Positions 22,113 to 33,720 of a stretch of DNA of 64,000 nucleotides are shown here, piece by piece. Location of the stretch: assembly GCF_021134715.1 (NCBI RefSeq), contig NC_060021.1, forward strand, positions 5,642,001 to 5,706,000, written 5' to 3'. A program made the translations under genes and the position numbers. The stretch is from Daphnia pulex (Eukaryota; Arthropoda; Branchiopoda; Diplostraca; Daphniidae). Below the pieces are notes generated by a model. That model was not told the DNA's origin and did not search any database. It saw nothing but the letters and a program-made list of their open reading frames with translations. Numbering within the stretch: position 1 is the stretch's first letter; each line of letters opens with the position of its first letter.

Positions 22113-23481
22113 TTTCTACGGAAATCCCGATCTCATAAGACATGTACAGGCACCCAATTCATGGATGCTACTGTACGCGAAGCAAACTGTGACAACATCA
22201 ATCATCTTTTTTAATGTGTTTATCATGCATGTAATTAAATTTTCAATTTCCTTTGGTTTTCCTTACTTATATTCCTTTTTTTCCATAGTGACGGGCAAAA
22301 GCGGCACAGTGAAACCTTTACCAAAAAAATGCCAGTGGTTTCAAGATACCGGTAAATGGTACAATTCCGGCAATTCACTACCACACAGAGGGGCACGGTG
22401 TGTGGTGTCAAAATAAAGGCCATTTAGGATCGTTTCATAACGTCGACACTTTGCAGTTAATTTGCCAAAAGTGCAAGACAACTATTCCCCCTTTTCAAGA
22501 TGGCACCAACAAATTTTGGACAATACCACCTTTAGTCTTTGGCGAACTGCTTTTTGATTGTCTTGGTTACCCGTTCCTCAAGTTGGCGGGCTATTCCGCC
22601 TCATTTTTCCAAAAAATGCGCCAAAGCGTAATAGATAACTAAAGGTAAGAAAATTCTTTTCCTTAAAAATAAGGGGATGGGTGGACGTGGCTTTTTACTG
22701 TGATGATTCGATCGTGTTACGTGCGATGACCATCAGCGCAGCCGAGATGCTGCTGCTGCTGTGCAACGGTGTTAATGGAAAAAAAACCGGTTGACCAATC
22801 CCAATCCTGCTGACTGTGCGAATCCCTTAAACATTAATTCCGCTATATTGAGTTATTTGTATCGATTTGGGGCCGTGTAGAGAAGAAACAAGGGAAACTT
22901 CTAACATCTGCCACTTCAAATAGAATAGATAGCCTACAAGGAAACGGATATATTGGCAATCCATTTGAATGTATCTTCATCTTTCTCGGGAACTTTTATG
23001 CCGTCTCAACTTGTAATTGCCTAAAAGTTGGTATTCAATTAAAATATTTATTACTGGGAAGAGTTTGTATTTTTCTTTTGGCTTTGGGTCGGGAACACGT
23101 AATCTAATGTAATATAATACAAAACAAAGGGAAATGTAATTGAATTGAACGTCGTGGATGGCAAAAAACAGAACCAAAAAGAGTTGTGGACTCCGTCCTA
23201 GACGCGCGCCAACGATATGAGATAGAGAGACACAAACACATGTATAAATTCATCAGGAGAGAGATAGAGTAAAAATGGCTTGGCCAAACTATAAGGGTAG
23301 CCAAAAGCATAGCTCAAGAGATCCATCATCACAATCGGGGAGAAAAAAAGTCAAGAGGAGAAAGGTTTATTTCTCTTACTCTCTCCCTTGACCCTTTAAT
23401 GATTCAAGTCACCTCCAATCATCTGTCAAAGCAGATTCGTAGGCAAACATGGCAGTGCAAATAATTTATTTCTTTTTACAG
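22113..23481. other. No clear gene; short cysteine-containing frames at 22264-22640
   Basis: Overlapping short + frames (22264-22416 with KKCQWFQDTGKWYN; 22400-22642 with LGSFHNVDTLQLICQKCK) may be a broken or spliced exon, but no splice model joins them convincingly to the exon at 23482. The rest (22650-23480) shows nothing recognisable. Confidence 0.35.
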
Positions 23482-24506
23482 GAAAATAAGAATTTACTTG
23501 AAGGAGAAGACGGGCATCGACTATGAAATTCATATAATTTCTGAAGCGGCAGCCAACGGCTCTATTTTGAGTTTAGAAAGTGACATGATCAAACACGACC
23601 GTTCTGATGAAACCAACGATCTTCACCTACCTATGGCCCATGTATCTGATTTGTTAAAATATCACTACATGCCTAATTATAAGGTTGGGTACATGGTGAA
23701 CTACCCTAGCGATTTCAGTGGAAAGATGGCCAATTTTGTAAGTATTTTTTTTCATTCGTCCTTCTTTCTCCCAATATTTGAAAATAACCTGACCAAAAAT
23801 TTGCTGTCTGTCACACTCCCCCAGTAACGGCCTAGACAAATTTGTTTGGCATGTGTGATGCAAGAAATGGCCATTGTCATTCGTGTGTCAGGAGGTTTGC
23901 ATGCATGTAGACTAATTAGAGTGTGAAATCAACCACCAAGAATAGGCATATTGTATTGTAGGGAACACAACATTTGGTTGGCTTTGCTGGCAAACGTGAC
24001 AACTTGATTGCTAATTCGTCCACCATTTTTATTTGGAAGAGAAATCGGCTATACAACAATAGAATTGGTTGTGTGAAAAGCGATATGTGCATGAATTTCT
24101 CATGTACTGCAGAGCTCAAACGATAATGGCGGTGACATTTTTCCGCCTTCTCGAGCTTTCCGATACTCTTCTATGTGCATCACCAGCATTCCTCTAATTT
24201 GTGCGGTTTTTTTAGGCTCACACTTTGAAAGACCTCGACATGGTGGGGATAAAACCAGCTGATGTCATTTATATGGCTTACGGTATCGAAATTATTGCAG
24301 CAACACCGGAAAATGAAGGTTGTGTCAAACCCAATTTCACAATGTGTTCCGGTGATGAAATGCTAGATACCATTGAAAAATGCACATCTACTAGCGTTCC
24401 TGATTGCAAAGATTCAACAGTTCATGGGTTTCTCTCCGCAGCTTGTAACACCAACGCTCGTAACACCTCACTATTAGCCGTAGCAATCAATGTCAATTGC
24501 AACTGA
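23482..24506 (+). CDS. 3' end of an unidentified gene (two exons)
   Basis: Two exons join in phase: 23482-23737 (acceptor ...TTTTTACAG, donor GTAAGT) and 24216-24506 (acceptor TTTTTTTAG), ending in TGA. They encode about 181 residues of ordinary, non-repetitive composition (DYEIHIISEAAANGSI; LPMAHVSDLLKYHYMPNY; IKPADVIYMAYGIEI). The second exon has six cysteines and sequons NFT and NTS, fitting a secreted or luminal protein. The first exon begins one base before a codon boundary, so at least one upstream exon is missing; I could not find it. No family recognised. Open frames and clean splice sites argue for a real gene or a recently truncated one. Confidence 0.5.
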
Positions 24507-24529
24507 CGAAAAGCTTCTGGGTTCACTAT

Positions 24530-24960
24530 ATATGAATGCCTGTATAAATTCAATGGGTCTAATGTGAAGGCCGATACATAAGACCTTCTGCTGGCTCCCA
24601 CTAGGAGCGTAGCGGACCGTACGAAAAAATGGCTGCAAGCCAGGGAGGGAAACCAGATAAATTATCCTTTCACTAAATTAGTCATATCTCAACCAATAAA
24701 ATCCGGAAGGGAAATAAATTTTGGATTTCGGTGGTTGAGATTGCAATAAAACTTTTTAAAAAATTAGTTTTTTTTCCTAGCTCCCTCGCTTTTCCGAAAA
24801 TTGATGTCAAAGCCCCCCCCCCACTTTCTGACAAAATTCAAAAAACCCAAACTTTAGAGCTAAATAACTCCTCAACGGGTGGGAATTTCGTCATTCTGCA
24901 AATGCAGGTAAATCCGGCGTGCGAAGACACACATGGTTGTATTTTTTTATATTTTTAATG
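24530..24960 (+). repeat. Interspersed repeat R3, copy 1
   Basis: Matches 48640-48965 in direct orientation (shared TTAGTCATATC, CCAATAAAATCCGGAA, TTTGGATTTCGGTGGTTGAGAT, a poly-C tract, CGGGTGGGAATTTC and GTAAATCCGGCGTGC). Its left end also carries the GGGTCTAA...AAGGCC...CTGCTGGCT block seen inverted at 48519-48620 and 49125-49205. Confidence 0.65.
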
Positions 24961-25526
24961 CCTTTTTCTTTGCCTTTATTTTTTTCATGGCTTTTTTTTC
25001 TTCTGCGTATGCGATTATTAGCTTCGCCCTTCGGGCTCGCAACTAAATTACCGAAGGCTTAGGGGCTCTTATCGCAGCACAAGTAACAGTAGTCTGCTGA
25101 GAGAGGAACCCCGAAAGTCATTATTGGGAATTTTCTCTACCAATCAGAATCGAGGAAATCCGAAAAACACGATTTAGGGTAATTTTAAGGTTTAGTTTTT
25201 AACTATAAGGGATGACGAAGTTAGGTATAGAGCTTATTAGATACTTCTGAACCTAAAAATAGAAACTATGTGATTCTTTTAACCCTTTCGATGCATTTAA
25301 AAGTGAAGTAGCGGCCATTTACTTTTTCACAGCTATTGTTTTCTGAGATAGTTCATAATGTTACAGCAGATGGCGCTACATTACGTTAATGGGTAAATGT
25401 AAACACACGAAAATAGAATGACAGTTGGTCAGTTGCACACTTCTGTGAAAAACAAGCTATGGTGAGACATGGTAAGAAAACTAAAAAAATAGTCAAAATT
25501 GGATAGGAGTTAGAAACTGTAAATCA

Positions 25527-26073
25527 TTAACTAAACAAAACGTAATGGTAAAAACGTAAATCCCGAAGGCGCCCAACGGGCTTTACAAAGTAATTGTATT
25601 GTTCTTCAATATTAGACAGATCCACCCATAAATATCCAACAGTGGATGACATGAGATAAAATTGATTGTATATAAACTTTTCCCATTGAAATTCAATTTC
25701 CCCCCACAAATCATTCACGTTCCCGATGACTGGACCGGCTATGTTAAATTCATGAATGAATTGTCGCCAAATCGAAGTCATGGGCATTATGTCCGAACTT
25801 CCTGTCGGCCACAAGATGCTGGACATGTTGTGGGCAGCAATCCATTCCTTTACCCTTAGTGATGAATGAACTGGACTGCGGGAATGAACGATAGTTCTTC
25901 CGGCGGGCGCAGCCAAACTCTCCAACACGGTGAAATACTGCTCGATGTTGAGTGATCCTTCAACGTGGTGGATTGTCCTCGGGAAGTCGTAGGACACGCA
26001 CCCAGTCACGAGAACAGATCTCCGTTGGGGACTTTGAAGCGGGAGCGTGATTAAATCTCCCGCGGGATTAATC
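25527..26073 (-). pseudogene. Tc1/mariner-type transposase-derived ORF lacking catalytic residues
   Basis: An open frame of about 180 codons on the - strand from an apparent acceptor at 26074. Its order matches the C-terminal half of a Tc1/mariner DDE transposase: NIEQYFTVLESL, then VHSSLRVKEWIAAHN in place of the usual ...QDNA..H....V..W, then ILWPTGSSDIMPMTSIW in place of WP..SPDLNPIE..W, and DLWGEIEFQWEKFI...SS..GYLW at the end. The second catalytic Asp and the final Glu are replaced, so it cannot be an active enzyme, yet the frame stays open. Either a relic or a repurposed fragment. Confidence 0.6.
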
Positions 26074-26720
26074 TAAAAAATAAATTACAATGATTAGAGA
26101 AATAACTTAAAAAAAGAAACACAAAATATAAATTTCACTACCCAAATCTCTGGTTACCAATAAAAATACAGTTTTTCCAAAAGGAAAAAGAAGAAGAGGC
26201 AAATTGGGCAGCGAATAATTGTCTTTGTGTCATGTTGACGGACGAATGACTGAGAAAAAATGAGGAGTGAAGATGAGCTCGGCGTTTTATAGCCCCACAT
26301 CTATGCTGGGATTCCCTTTCCTTTAAACCCCAGCGTATTGGGGTTGGGGATACATAAGGTTGAAATAAAACTTTATATAGGCTTTCCTACAAGCCATAGG
26401 AAAAAAATTAACTTAAAGTAATTAATGGAGGGTAAGAATGATATATTTATTTCTGTAACCGGAAACCCCAAGGTTACTCATCGCTCCTCATAACCATTCC
26501 ATTAAAATCTATGGCCATGGTTATGGCTTTCTTATTTCATTAAGTCTGATTGGAAGTTTGACCCAGACATTATGACACTAAATTTTTATTTTTTTAAGGG
26601 GGGGGGGAGGAATGGGGCGGTCTGCAAATGAAATAATGTAGTACGAAAAAATTTAGTCTAGATTTTCTATGGAAGACAGTAGTCGAAATGTTTCGTGCCG
26701 ATCGCGGAAGAAAACATTAA

Positions 26721-27847
26721 GACAAAGAAAGCGGCGCTATCATTGCTTATTCAAACGACGGGAAGTCAGTTAGATTCATAAGTAATCGATTGGGGATCGG
26801 TGTCGGGACCGTGAGTTTATTGCAAACACGGTATCGTGACACGGGTGACATAACTAGGCAAGTGGGTTCCGATAGACCAAGAAAAACTACCCCGGAAGAA
26901 GAAGAGAATATAGCCCTTGCGGTGGCTGCCAAGCCAATCACGACAGTGCAAGAGATTGCGGGTAAATTTAAATCTTAAGCAATCTAAAAAAATATATCGG
27001 AACTATATTTAATTGTCTTCTAGATATTGCAAATGTTAATGTGAGTCCCACCACCATCATCCGCATTCTGAAACGGCAAGGAATTAATGCGAGGCGAGCT
27101 GCGTGCAAATTGTTTTTAACGCCTGCGCACGCGAATTTACGTTTAGAATTTGCTTTCCATACAGGAACGAAACCCAAGCGTTCTGGGAAAATGTTATTTT
27201 CAGCGAAGAAAAAACATTTGGGTAATTTAAAGTTGACTTATTCTAATAACAGTAAACTTATTTACTAATTTCATATTAGATCGGACGAGTGCGGCCGAGT
27301 ATTTGTTTACCGACGTGATGGAACCCGCTTTGATAACAACCACGTCAAGGTTAAAGATCGAAGTGGAAGGAAATCCGTCCCTGTCTGGGCGTGGTTTTCC
27401 GCAAGTGGAGCCGTTGACTTCGTCCGTATTGACGGAAAATTAACGGCTGAGAAGTATTTGGAAATTCTCGGCAATACCCTTCTTCCCTCCGTTCAGATTA
27501 GATTCCCGGTAATGCGCGTTTCATTTGTTCAGGATAAGTGGCCCATTAACGGTGCCAATATTATTAAGTATTGGTTTGAAAATAATCCTCATTTTGATCT
27601 ACTTCCTTGGCCAGCTAAGGGAGCAGATCTCAACCCTATAGAGAACGTTTTTTTTTTGGGGGGGGGGGATATGGTCAAGGATTGCGAATTCTTCCGGCCT
27701 TGTACTGCGGATGAAGTTTTTGACAGGGTTAATTCTATTTGGGATGGGTACCGACCAAATGCTACTTATTGGCGAAAGCTTTCGTATTCAATGGTTTCCC
27801 GGCTTCGTCTAGTCGTAGAAAATGACGGCCATTGGACCGAATATTAA
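26721..27847 (+). pseudogene. Tc1/mariner-like (DD35E-type) transposase, inactivated
   Basis: Three exon-like parts with GT-AG junctions: 26721-26961, 27024-27221 and 27280-27847. N-terminal helix-turn-helix (SVRFISNRLGIGVGTVSLLQ, then RYRDTGDITRQVGSDRPRKT), second HTH (NVSPTTIIRILKRQG), and catalytic domain with VQDKWPINGAN and DLNPIENV, 35 residues between the Asp and Glu. Breaks are visible: the first catalytic motif, expected as FSDE, reads FSAKKK with a one-base shift; just after PIEN a run of T and G residues (27649-27669) has expanded so that the normal WGDMVKD is spelled with extra residues. There is no start codon in frame upstream of 26721 before a stop. No terminal inverted repeats found. 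Confidence 0.8.
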
Positions 27848-28303
27848 ATAAACACTGTAGTTAAAAAGATTGACGTGTTTTACTATTATTTCTTTAGTTT
27901 ATATGTATAGTCGCAAACTATAGCATCAATAAAAGAGAAATGGACGATGAATAAAAAAAATGAAGCGGAAAGCGGCAAAATACGATTTTAGAACTGTATA
28001 TCTCGTTGGTTACACAGGCGTTTATCCGAATTAAAAGTAATATTTCATGCTGACGAGGTTTAACCGTGTGCTTCTGAATCTATTTTCCAGGTCTGCTGTC
28101 ATTCATTTAAGAATGTTTTTCCCCTCACCGAAATCTTGCAGCGGCAAGTCAACAAATGTTTCGAAACATTGAGTGCAATTTAAGATTTCAGTAAACAAGC
28201 TTCGACAAACAAAAAATATGTTGGAAAGCACATATTGGGAGGATTTGCAAAAAGACGAAATTGAGTAACGTTAAAACGAGGTCGCGATTAAGTAGGGGGT
28301 CTG

Positions 28304-28558
28304 TTAAGCATGAATATTAGTTTTTAAGACGTCAGTGCAGAGATCCTCACCAACAGTTTTGACAAGTAGTCCTAAAAACAAAAGCGAAACGTTATCTTCG
28401 TGTTTCTGTTGTCGGAGCGGTAATTCTTACCATGCAATTGTTTAGTCAATAAATGGAACACTTCCTGGGCCACCTGATTCACATCCTCTTCTTCTGACAA
28501 AGTGTCATCCAAATCGTCGACGAAAAATATGTGACGCAGCGATCGGAGGTTGTCGCGG
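28304..28558 (-). CDS. Terminal two exons of an unidentified acidic protein
   Basis: On the - strand, exon 28558-28431 (acceptor GTGCTAG, donor GTAAGA) encodes RDNLRSLRHIFFVDDLDDTL then SEEEDVNQVAQEVFHLLTKQ; exon 28371-28304 continues in phase with LLVKTVGEDLCTDVLKTN and a stop. The splice signals and frame are good, but only about 65 residues are visible and I do not know the family. It may be the end of the same decayed gene region as the TAF6 remnant just upstream on this strand, although it does not resemble TAF6. Confidence 0.4.
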
Positions 28559-28769
28559 CTAGCACATTTGGATTACAAAATTGCAACAGTGATCCTGATT
28601 AAAATATGTCAATGTTAAAGAGAATGGCTTTTTAGCGCAAAAGTAGACTAACTTGAAAGAAACTTTCAATTCGCTTTCCGATGACGATTTTAAGGGCCAG
28701 AAAGTTGTTTAATTTTTTTCCATTATCAGGCCTGACCCTGATATCACCACCCTAGGAATGAGACACAAA

Positions 28770-29305
28770 ATCGAGTTATTCGTCGTCGTGGGGATATTTT
28801 TGCAAATTTGTGCAATCAGGCGTGAAAATAATCTTTCAAAGCCCAATGATTATCCACTTCTTGCCGAAGAAAAATTTGTTTACTGTCCATGCAAGACGTG
28901 ACAGCAGGAACTCATTCGTGAAGCTGAAAACCTAACTGAAATTATCTATAACGGAGCTGCTGGGAAAGAACTGCAAAAATGTAAACTCAAGTATTTTTCA
29001 AAGTTAAGCGTTTGATTGAAAAGCAGTGCTTTAACAGGTGCCAACTTGTTTTGAACAACGTAAACTCGAACGCCTTCAGCGATAAAGGTGCACAAGCGAG
29101 GTACCATTCGATGCAATCCCGGATCTGAAGTCAAACTTTGAAATGCTTCCTAAAAAGAATCAACATAGAAAAGGGTATTCAGAAGGAACCAACAAATATG
29201 TAAAGCTCTTACAGCTCGTCTGGCTTGATCGGAGCAAACACACGCCTCAGTAATTTCTTTATAGTATAGCTGCTGTTCAACAGACAATTGTGCTGTAAGC
29301 TGTTA
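28770..29305 (-). pseudogene. TAF6 pseudogene fragment (TFIID subunit, HEAT-repeat domain)
   Basis: On the - strand: LSVEQQLYYKEITEACV and a splice donor at 29212, then from 29149 [37 protein letters not shown], a loss of the residues expected before [16 protein letters not shown], then after an intron-like gap HE-stop-VPAVTSCMDS, and in shifted frames IFLRQEVDNHWALKD and RLIAQICKNIPTTTNN. This is the order of the conserved TAF6 C-terminal domain. Introns are retained, so it is a genomic copy rather than a retrocopy. A TGA inside the conserved HELIPAV motif, several frameshifts and a deletion show it is dead. Confidence 0.8.
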
Positions 29306-30702
29306 ACTTGTTTCTGTTTTAGGTTTGTTAATTGCCCTGAAAACCAAAGGAATATGAATTTGAACTGAAAAAATTAAGTGAGTAAAACGATTTACGTAAG
29401 AGCCTTTTTGGTCTTGTCCCCAATTTTAGCAAGTTTAGAGACTGGGTCAGAGTTTTCAAGCCGCTGTTGATCTTTGAAAAAGGAGGGGGGGGGATAATAA
29501 TAAGAACTGGTGGTTTTGTTAACCATGTATCTCGCAAGTTCAAACATTTGACAAGTAAATTGGTAATGCTGCTCGATAATGGCAGTTGGTCATCAAACCT
29601 GTTCCAACCGAGTAAAACATTGACCCATTATAGGAATATACAAAGGGGAAACTGGATTTCAATTTATTCCACCTTTTACTGGTTCGTCAACAAATTTTGT
29701 CGTAGTTTCCAAGTTGGGTTGTAATTGGACATCCGTAACGGCAGATTGTCTTTTCGTCAAAGCCACCGACAGCCACTTTCCACTTTCTTCTTGTGCTGTT
29801 AAGCACTTCTCCGTGTGATAATACTCTTAAAACGCTTTGTCACTGTAAAAAATCACTCAACATGTTCACAACATTTGTAATTAGCTGGCCTTGATAGCAA
29901 AGAGCCAAAGAGAAAAGACTACAATTTTTACGCATCACAGTAGTTGAACTGTTGAACATCAGGTCGTGAAACTTGGCTTCTTTTGTTAACCGCTTTCTTG
30001 CGACTACAAAAACGACCAAAAGGTGGAGATTTCCCGTTCTTTTTTTTTGCAGGATACTGTACCTTACGATGGCGAAGCGTTGGGATTCAAATTCCTTCCA
30101 AGGCTCTTGTAGCAACTTTTTCCCTCCATATCAATTTTTCTCTCCTTCATGTTCCGGTATGTGGTCACTTTGTATAAATTCGAAGTAAAATGTTCGATAT
30201 AACACGTAGATTTCAAGATCAGTTTCAACAGGGCTGAAGTGAGCTGGTCACATTCCTTTGCGTAGGCACAGTTGACTGTCGGTTTCTCTCCAGGAAATAT
30301 GCCAAGACGAAAACGTCGAAAAAGAAGAGAGCCGAGACTAATATCCAACATTTTTTGTAACATACAGAGATGCATAAGAGGAAGCAGATGAAGTTGTAGA
30401 AAGAGAAGAAGAAAAGAGAGAAAGAGAAAGCTGAAGCGGCCTTGAAAACACATCGTAGACTGCGTACCATCCTTGTAAGTCCTTTATACCTTATTGTCAT
30501 TTCTAAATATCAAATTCAATCTTAAATATAAGATGACTACAACGAAGAAAAGGACAGCGAGACCAACAGCGAAGACGACATTAACATAAAATATGTTGGG
30601 TAGCGTATGTATGTATTTCTCAATTTATATAGCGCACTATCGCATGGAACTGAATCCCGATCTAATGACGCTGTTTCGTTTCCAATTTGGAAGATGTGAT
30701 TG

Positions 30703-31839
30703 CCCGTACGAAACTTTTAGCTTAGATTTTGAACTGTTTGCTAATAACAGCTCGCGCGGTGCTAGGCTAAAAAATAAAAGCAGCTTTCATGCTGCGATCA
30801 CATCGAAATAATTCAAGTTAACACAATTCATCTTTTTTTTAGCAGATATAAGCTTTTTTTTTTCAAGCTAGGGCGTTTTCTTTTCTTGCTTGAAAAAATA
30901 AACCTTTAAACCAGCTTGAATTTTCCCCCCTAAATATATTTCCTAACTGTTAGCTAATTCCAGTATGGAAGTTTTAATCTAGGATTTCGCTCCACTTTGT
31001 TTAGCAGATATCAGCTTTTATTTTCCAAGCTAGGGAGTTTTTGGATCTGGCTTGAAATAATTAAGCTTGAAATCAGCTCGAATTTTTCCCCCTAAATATA
31101 TTTCCTAACTGTTTCAGCTAATTCTAGTATGAAATTTTTAAGCTAAGGTTTCGCCCGGGTATTATCATTTTTATAACCTGTTTGAGGTTCAACTTAGCTT
31201 AGATTTTTATCATTTTTCTATAATAATTACTGACATATAATATACATTTCGAATAAATTATATGATTGGAGATTAGATGAAGATATTGTTTGAACTACGA
31301 AATAGTCAAAACAAATTTTGAACTAATTACGAAACCAAATAAAAACTAGGCATAAATTTATAATTAATTTCATTTATAGAATCTAGATTTAAAAATTTTT
31401 GAAAATGTATTTTTTTAATTAAAAATAGTTTATTTTAGTTCTTCATTAGTTTTATTCACCAGTCTATGTGAAGAATTATGAACATAACTATAATACGATC
31501 AAATATTTAATAAAAATAAATATATCAGAAAATGCCAGAGCCGGAGAACCAGCGACCATAAGTAAGTAAGTGCAGCAAATATGACTTGAGAAGTAAATGG
31601 ATGGGTGACCCTGCATACAAAGGGAAATCGCGCGCAAAGAATCTTTTTCTCTTAGTTCTACTTTAGCGTGAAAATTTCAAGCTAACCTCAATCTAAGATT
31701 CCCAGCTAGAAAAAAAAGCTAAAACTACCCTAAAATTCCCAATGTGAAATTTAAAAATTTTGACTTGAAAATTTCTAGCTAAAACCACCTAACTTCGTAG
31801 CTAATTCTAGCATAGAATTAGCTAAAAGTTTCGTACGGG
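30703..31839. mobile_element. 1,137-bp non-autonomous DNA transposon-like element
   Basis: Starts with CCCGTACGAAACTTTTAGCT (30703-30722) and ends with the exact inverse at 31820-31839. The interior is very AT-rich, rich in AGCTA/AAGCT motifs, and holds a 172-bp tandem duplication (units starting at 30841 and 31013). No coding capacity. No obvious target-site duplication. Confidence 0.75.
30841..31155. repeat. 172-bp tandem duplication inside the inverted-repeat element
   Basis: Both units begin AGCAGATAT(A/C)AGCTTTT and share the block CCCCCTAAATATATTTCC and the AGCTAATTC.AGTATG stretch. The second copy is shorter at its 3' end. Confidence 0.75.
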
Positions 31840-31844
31840 TGAAC

Positions 31845-32035
31845 ACATCACCGTATGTTTAACGTCATATCCTTGAAAGCAATCAAGGATCCCTGTGTTA
31901 AGCGTGCTGCCTTCCGTCGGCGCGACTGTTACAGGTTTTTGACGGGTTCAGCTGGGTTTCGAAACCAGAGCCTCATTGCCTTTTTTCCAAAGCGTTGACG
32001 CTCTAATCCACTACACCACCACATCCTCAAATAGC
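31845..32035 (-). repeat. tRNA-derived SINE-like sequence, copy 2
   Basis: On the - strand, GTGGTGTAGTGGATTAGAGCG (A-box like) is followed by GGTTTCGAAACCCAG (B-box) and a tail with GGATCCTTGATTGC TTTCAAGG, the same order as the copy at 20985-21190. It starts six bases beyond the end of the inverted-repeat element. Confidence 0.7.
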
Positions 32036-32241
32036 GTAATTATTGGACATATTTTTTTTCTATGGCACGTTTGCCCTTGACTCATAAGCTTGTTGTTGGT
32101 AAACTAAAATTTGTTTACAAAATGTCCTCATTCATTGTGTATTTGCTTTTATGAAAGTCTTTCGGATAATTTTCATTTTATTTGTGGACAGAAATGAAAC
32201 CAATTTTCAATTTAAAAAAAATTTGAAAAAACTCGCGAAAA

Positions 32242-32353
32242 CGACACCTGCTACCGTCGACACTGGCTACCCGACACTGGCTACCCATAAGGCCGACACT
32301 GGCTACCCCGACACCGGCTACCCGACACTGGCTACCCCCAATTTGCTACCCCT
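32242..32353 (+). repeat. Minisatellite of CGACACTGGCTACCC units
   Basis: At least six imperfect head-to-tail copies of a 14-15-bp unit with occasional insertions. It is open in one frame (repeats of DTGYPTLAT). Confidence 0.85.
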
Positions 32354-32467
32354 TTTTTGTGTTTTGATTACTAACATAAACACACAGTTTATCATGGGAA
32401 TAAAGTTTTTGAAACAACAGACTTCAGCGTACGAATTCCTGGCATATCCATCACATGGCCCCGCACC

Positions 32468-32578
32468 ATGACCGTCAACCCCTACCAGCCTTCCACGTGG
32501 ACAAAGTTAGGTCCAACCTGCCCTAGATGCAGGTCAATTAGACATGTCCCGTCGCGATGCGTGGAGGCTCGTCATTAA
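32468..32578 (+). pseudogene. CCHC zinc-knuckle fragment of a retroelement gag
   Basis: A 36-codon frame with CPRCRSIRHVPSRC, exactly the C-X2-C-X4-H-X4-C spacing of nucleic-acid-binding zinc knuckles typical of retrotransposon gag proteins, preceded by a Pro/Trp-containing linker. It is too short to be a whole protein. Scattered short frames downstream (32638-33021 rich in His/Pro/Ser; 33330-33539; 33600-33720 with NFEGPFGLTQLFDD) may be further pieces of the same element. Confidence 0.5.
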
Positions 32579-33720
32579 AAGGAAAGGGGAGGGGCACGAA
32601 GTAACCCTCCCTCTCACCTGGATTCCTTATTCTAATTTTGATAATGCGCCAAGTATGCCTAATTCACTATCTTGACTGCTTTTATGTTTTTTCTTTTGGT
32701 CCCCACTTTTGGTTCGTCCTATACCTTATCTTAGTTCATCATTTTCGCCTCAAAATCCCCTATGCTAGTTTATTTTCGTATTTCAATCCCAAGTGCTGTC
32801 CTTCTAATTTTTTTTGTGTTGATTGCTCTTCACTGTTCCGTTTTATCATGTATTATAGAAGACACCTACTCTGTGAGTCACCTTCAAAGGAGACGGCTAT
32901 TAGCTCCGCCCCTCCAGCAATGGCACCAACACCATCACCATCTACGCCACCAACACAATCACCATCTCCAGCCACCAATACCATGTCAGTTCCTTATCCC
33001 TTTGTCGACGCGAGCCAATAAAAGTTTTTAACCTCTAGAAGCCGCGTAAACAAGAATTAATAGGGGATTCCCCGTCTGGATTTGTCCCGACAGGCATTAG
33101 AAGTTTCCAAGCCGATATGTCTAGGATGTCCCGACGGTAGATAAAGGGTTATACTGGGCACGGCGAGTGATCTGGTAACCTCCGTTCTTGTATCATTGCT
33201 TACTCAAAAGACAATTCAATCCTTGTCAGCAGCCTCGAAGAGCCAGGCACAAAAAACGGCGGCTCCAAAGCAAACGGTAGGTAGTAAGAGGAAGGCATCT
33301 GCTTTGCCCCGATCCTGAATTTACCGGTTTTGCTGAGTCCGATCTCGCCCAAGCCAACAAAAGGCAATGAGCTAGTCAGTCCGAAGACCACGACAAAATC
33401 TGAAACGTCAACCGTCAATTTCGCTCCAGCTAAACAGTATCAGGAGTCGGAGCTCATTCTCAAAAGTTTTGACGAGGAGAATCCTGGTGTCATGCTAGTG
33501 AAGATCCAAAAGACCCGAAAAAAATCAACCCACCTTTGAAAAAGTTTGTGGAGGCGGCGAGCAAATAGACGGCACGACGCAAAAGCCTCAGATCCAAACC
33601 TGTAAATTTTGAGGGCCCGTTTGGATTGACTCAGTTGTTTGATGATCCACAAGATCTACCGATTGGTGGAGAGGACGAGCTCCTCAAGAATACAAACCAT
33701 TCCCAATCTTACCGGGGTTA

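Noticed and set aside
22264..22642. GPS/GAIN-like cysteine motif of an adhesion receptor
   Set aside because: CQWF...W resembles it, but the expected second half (C.CNH) is absent and the frames do not join.
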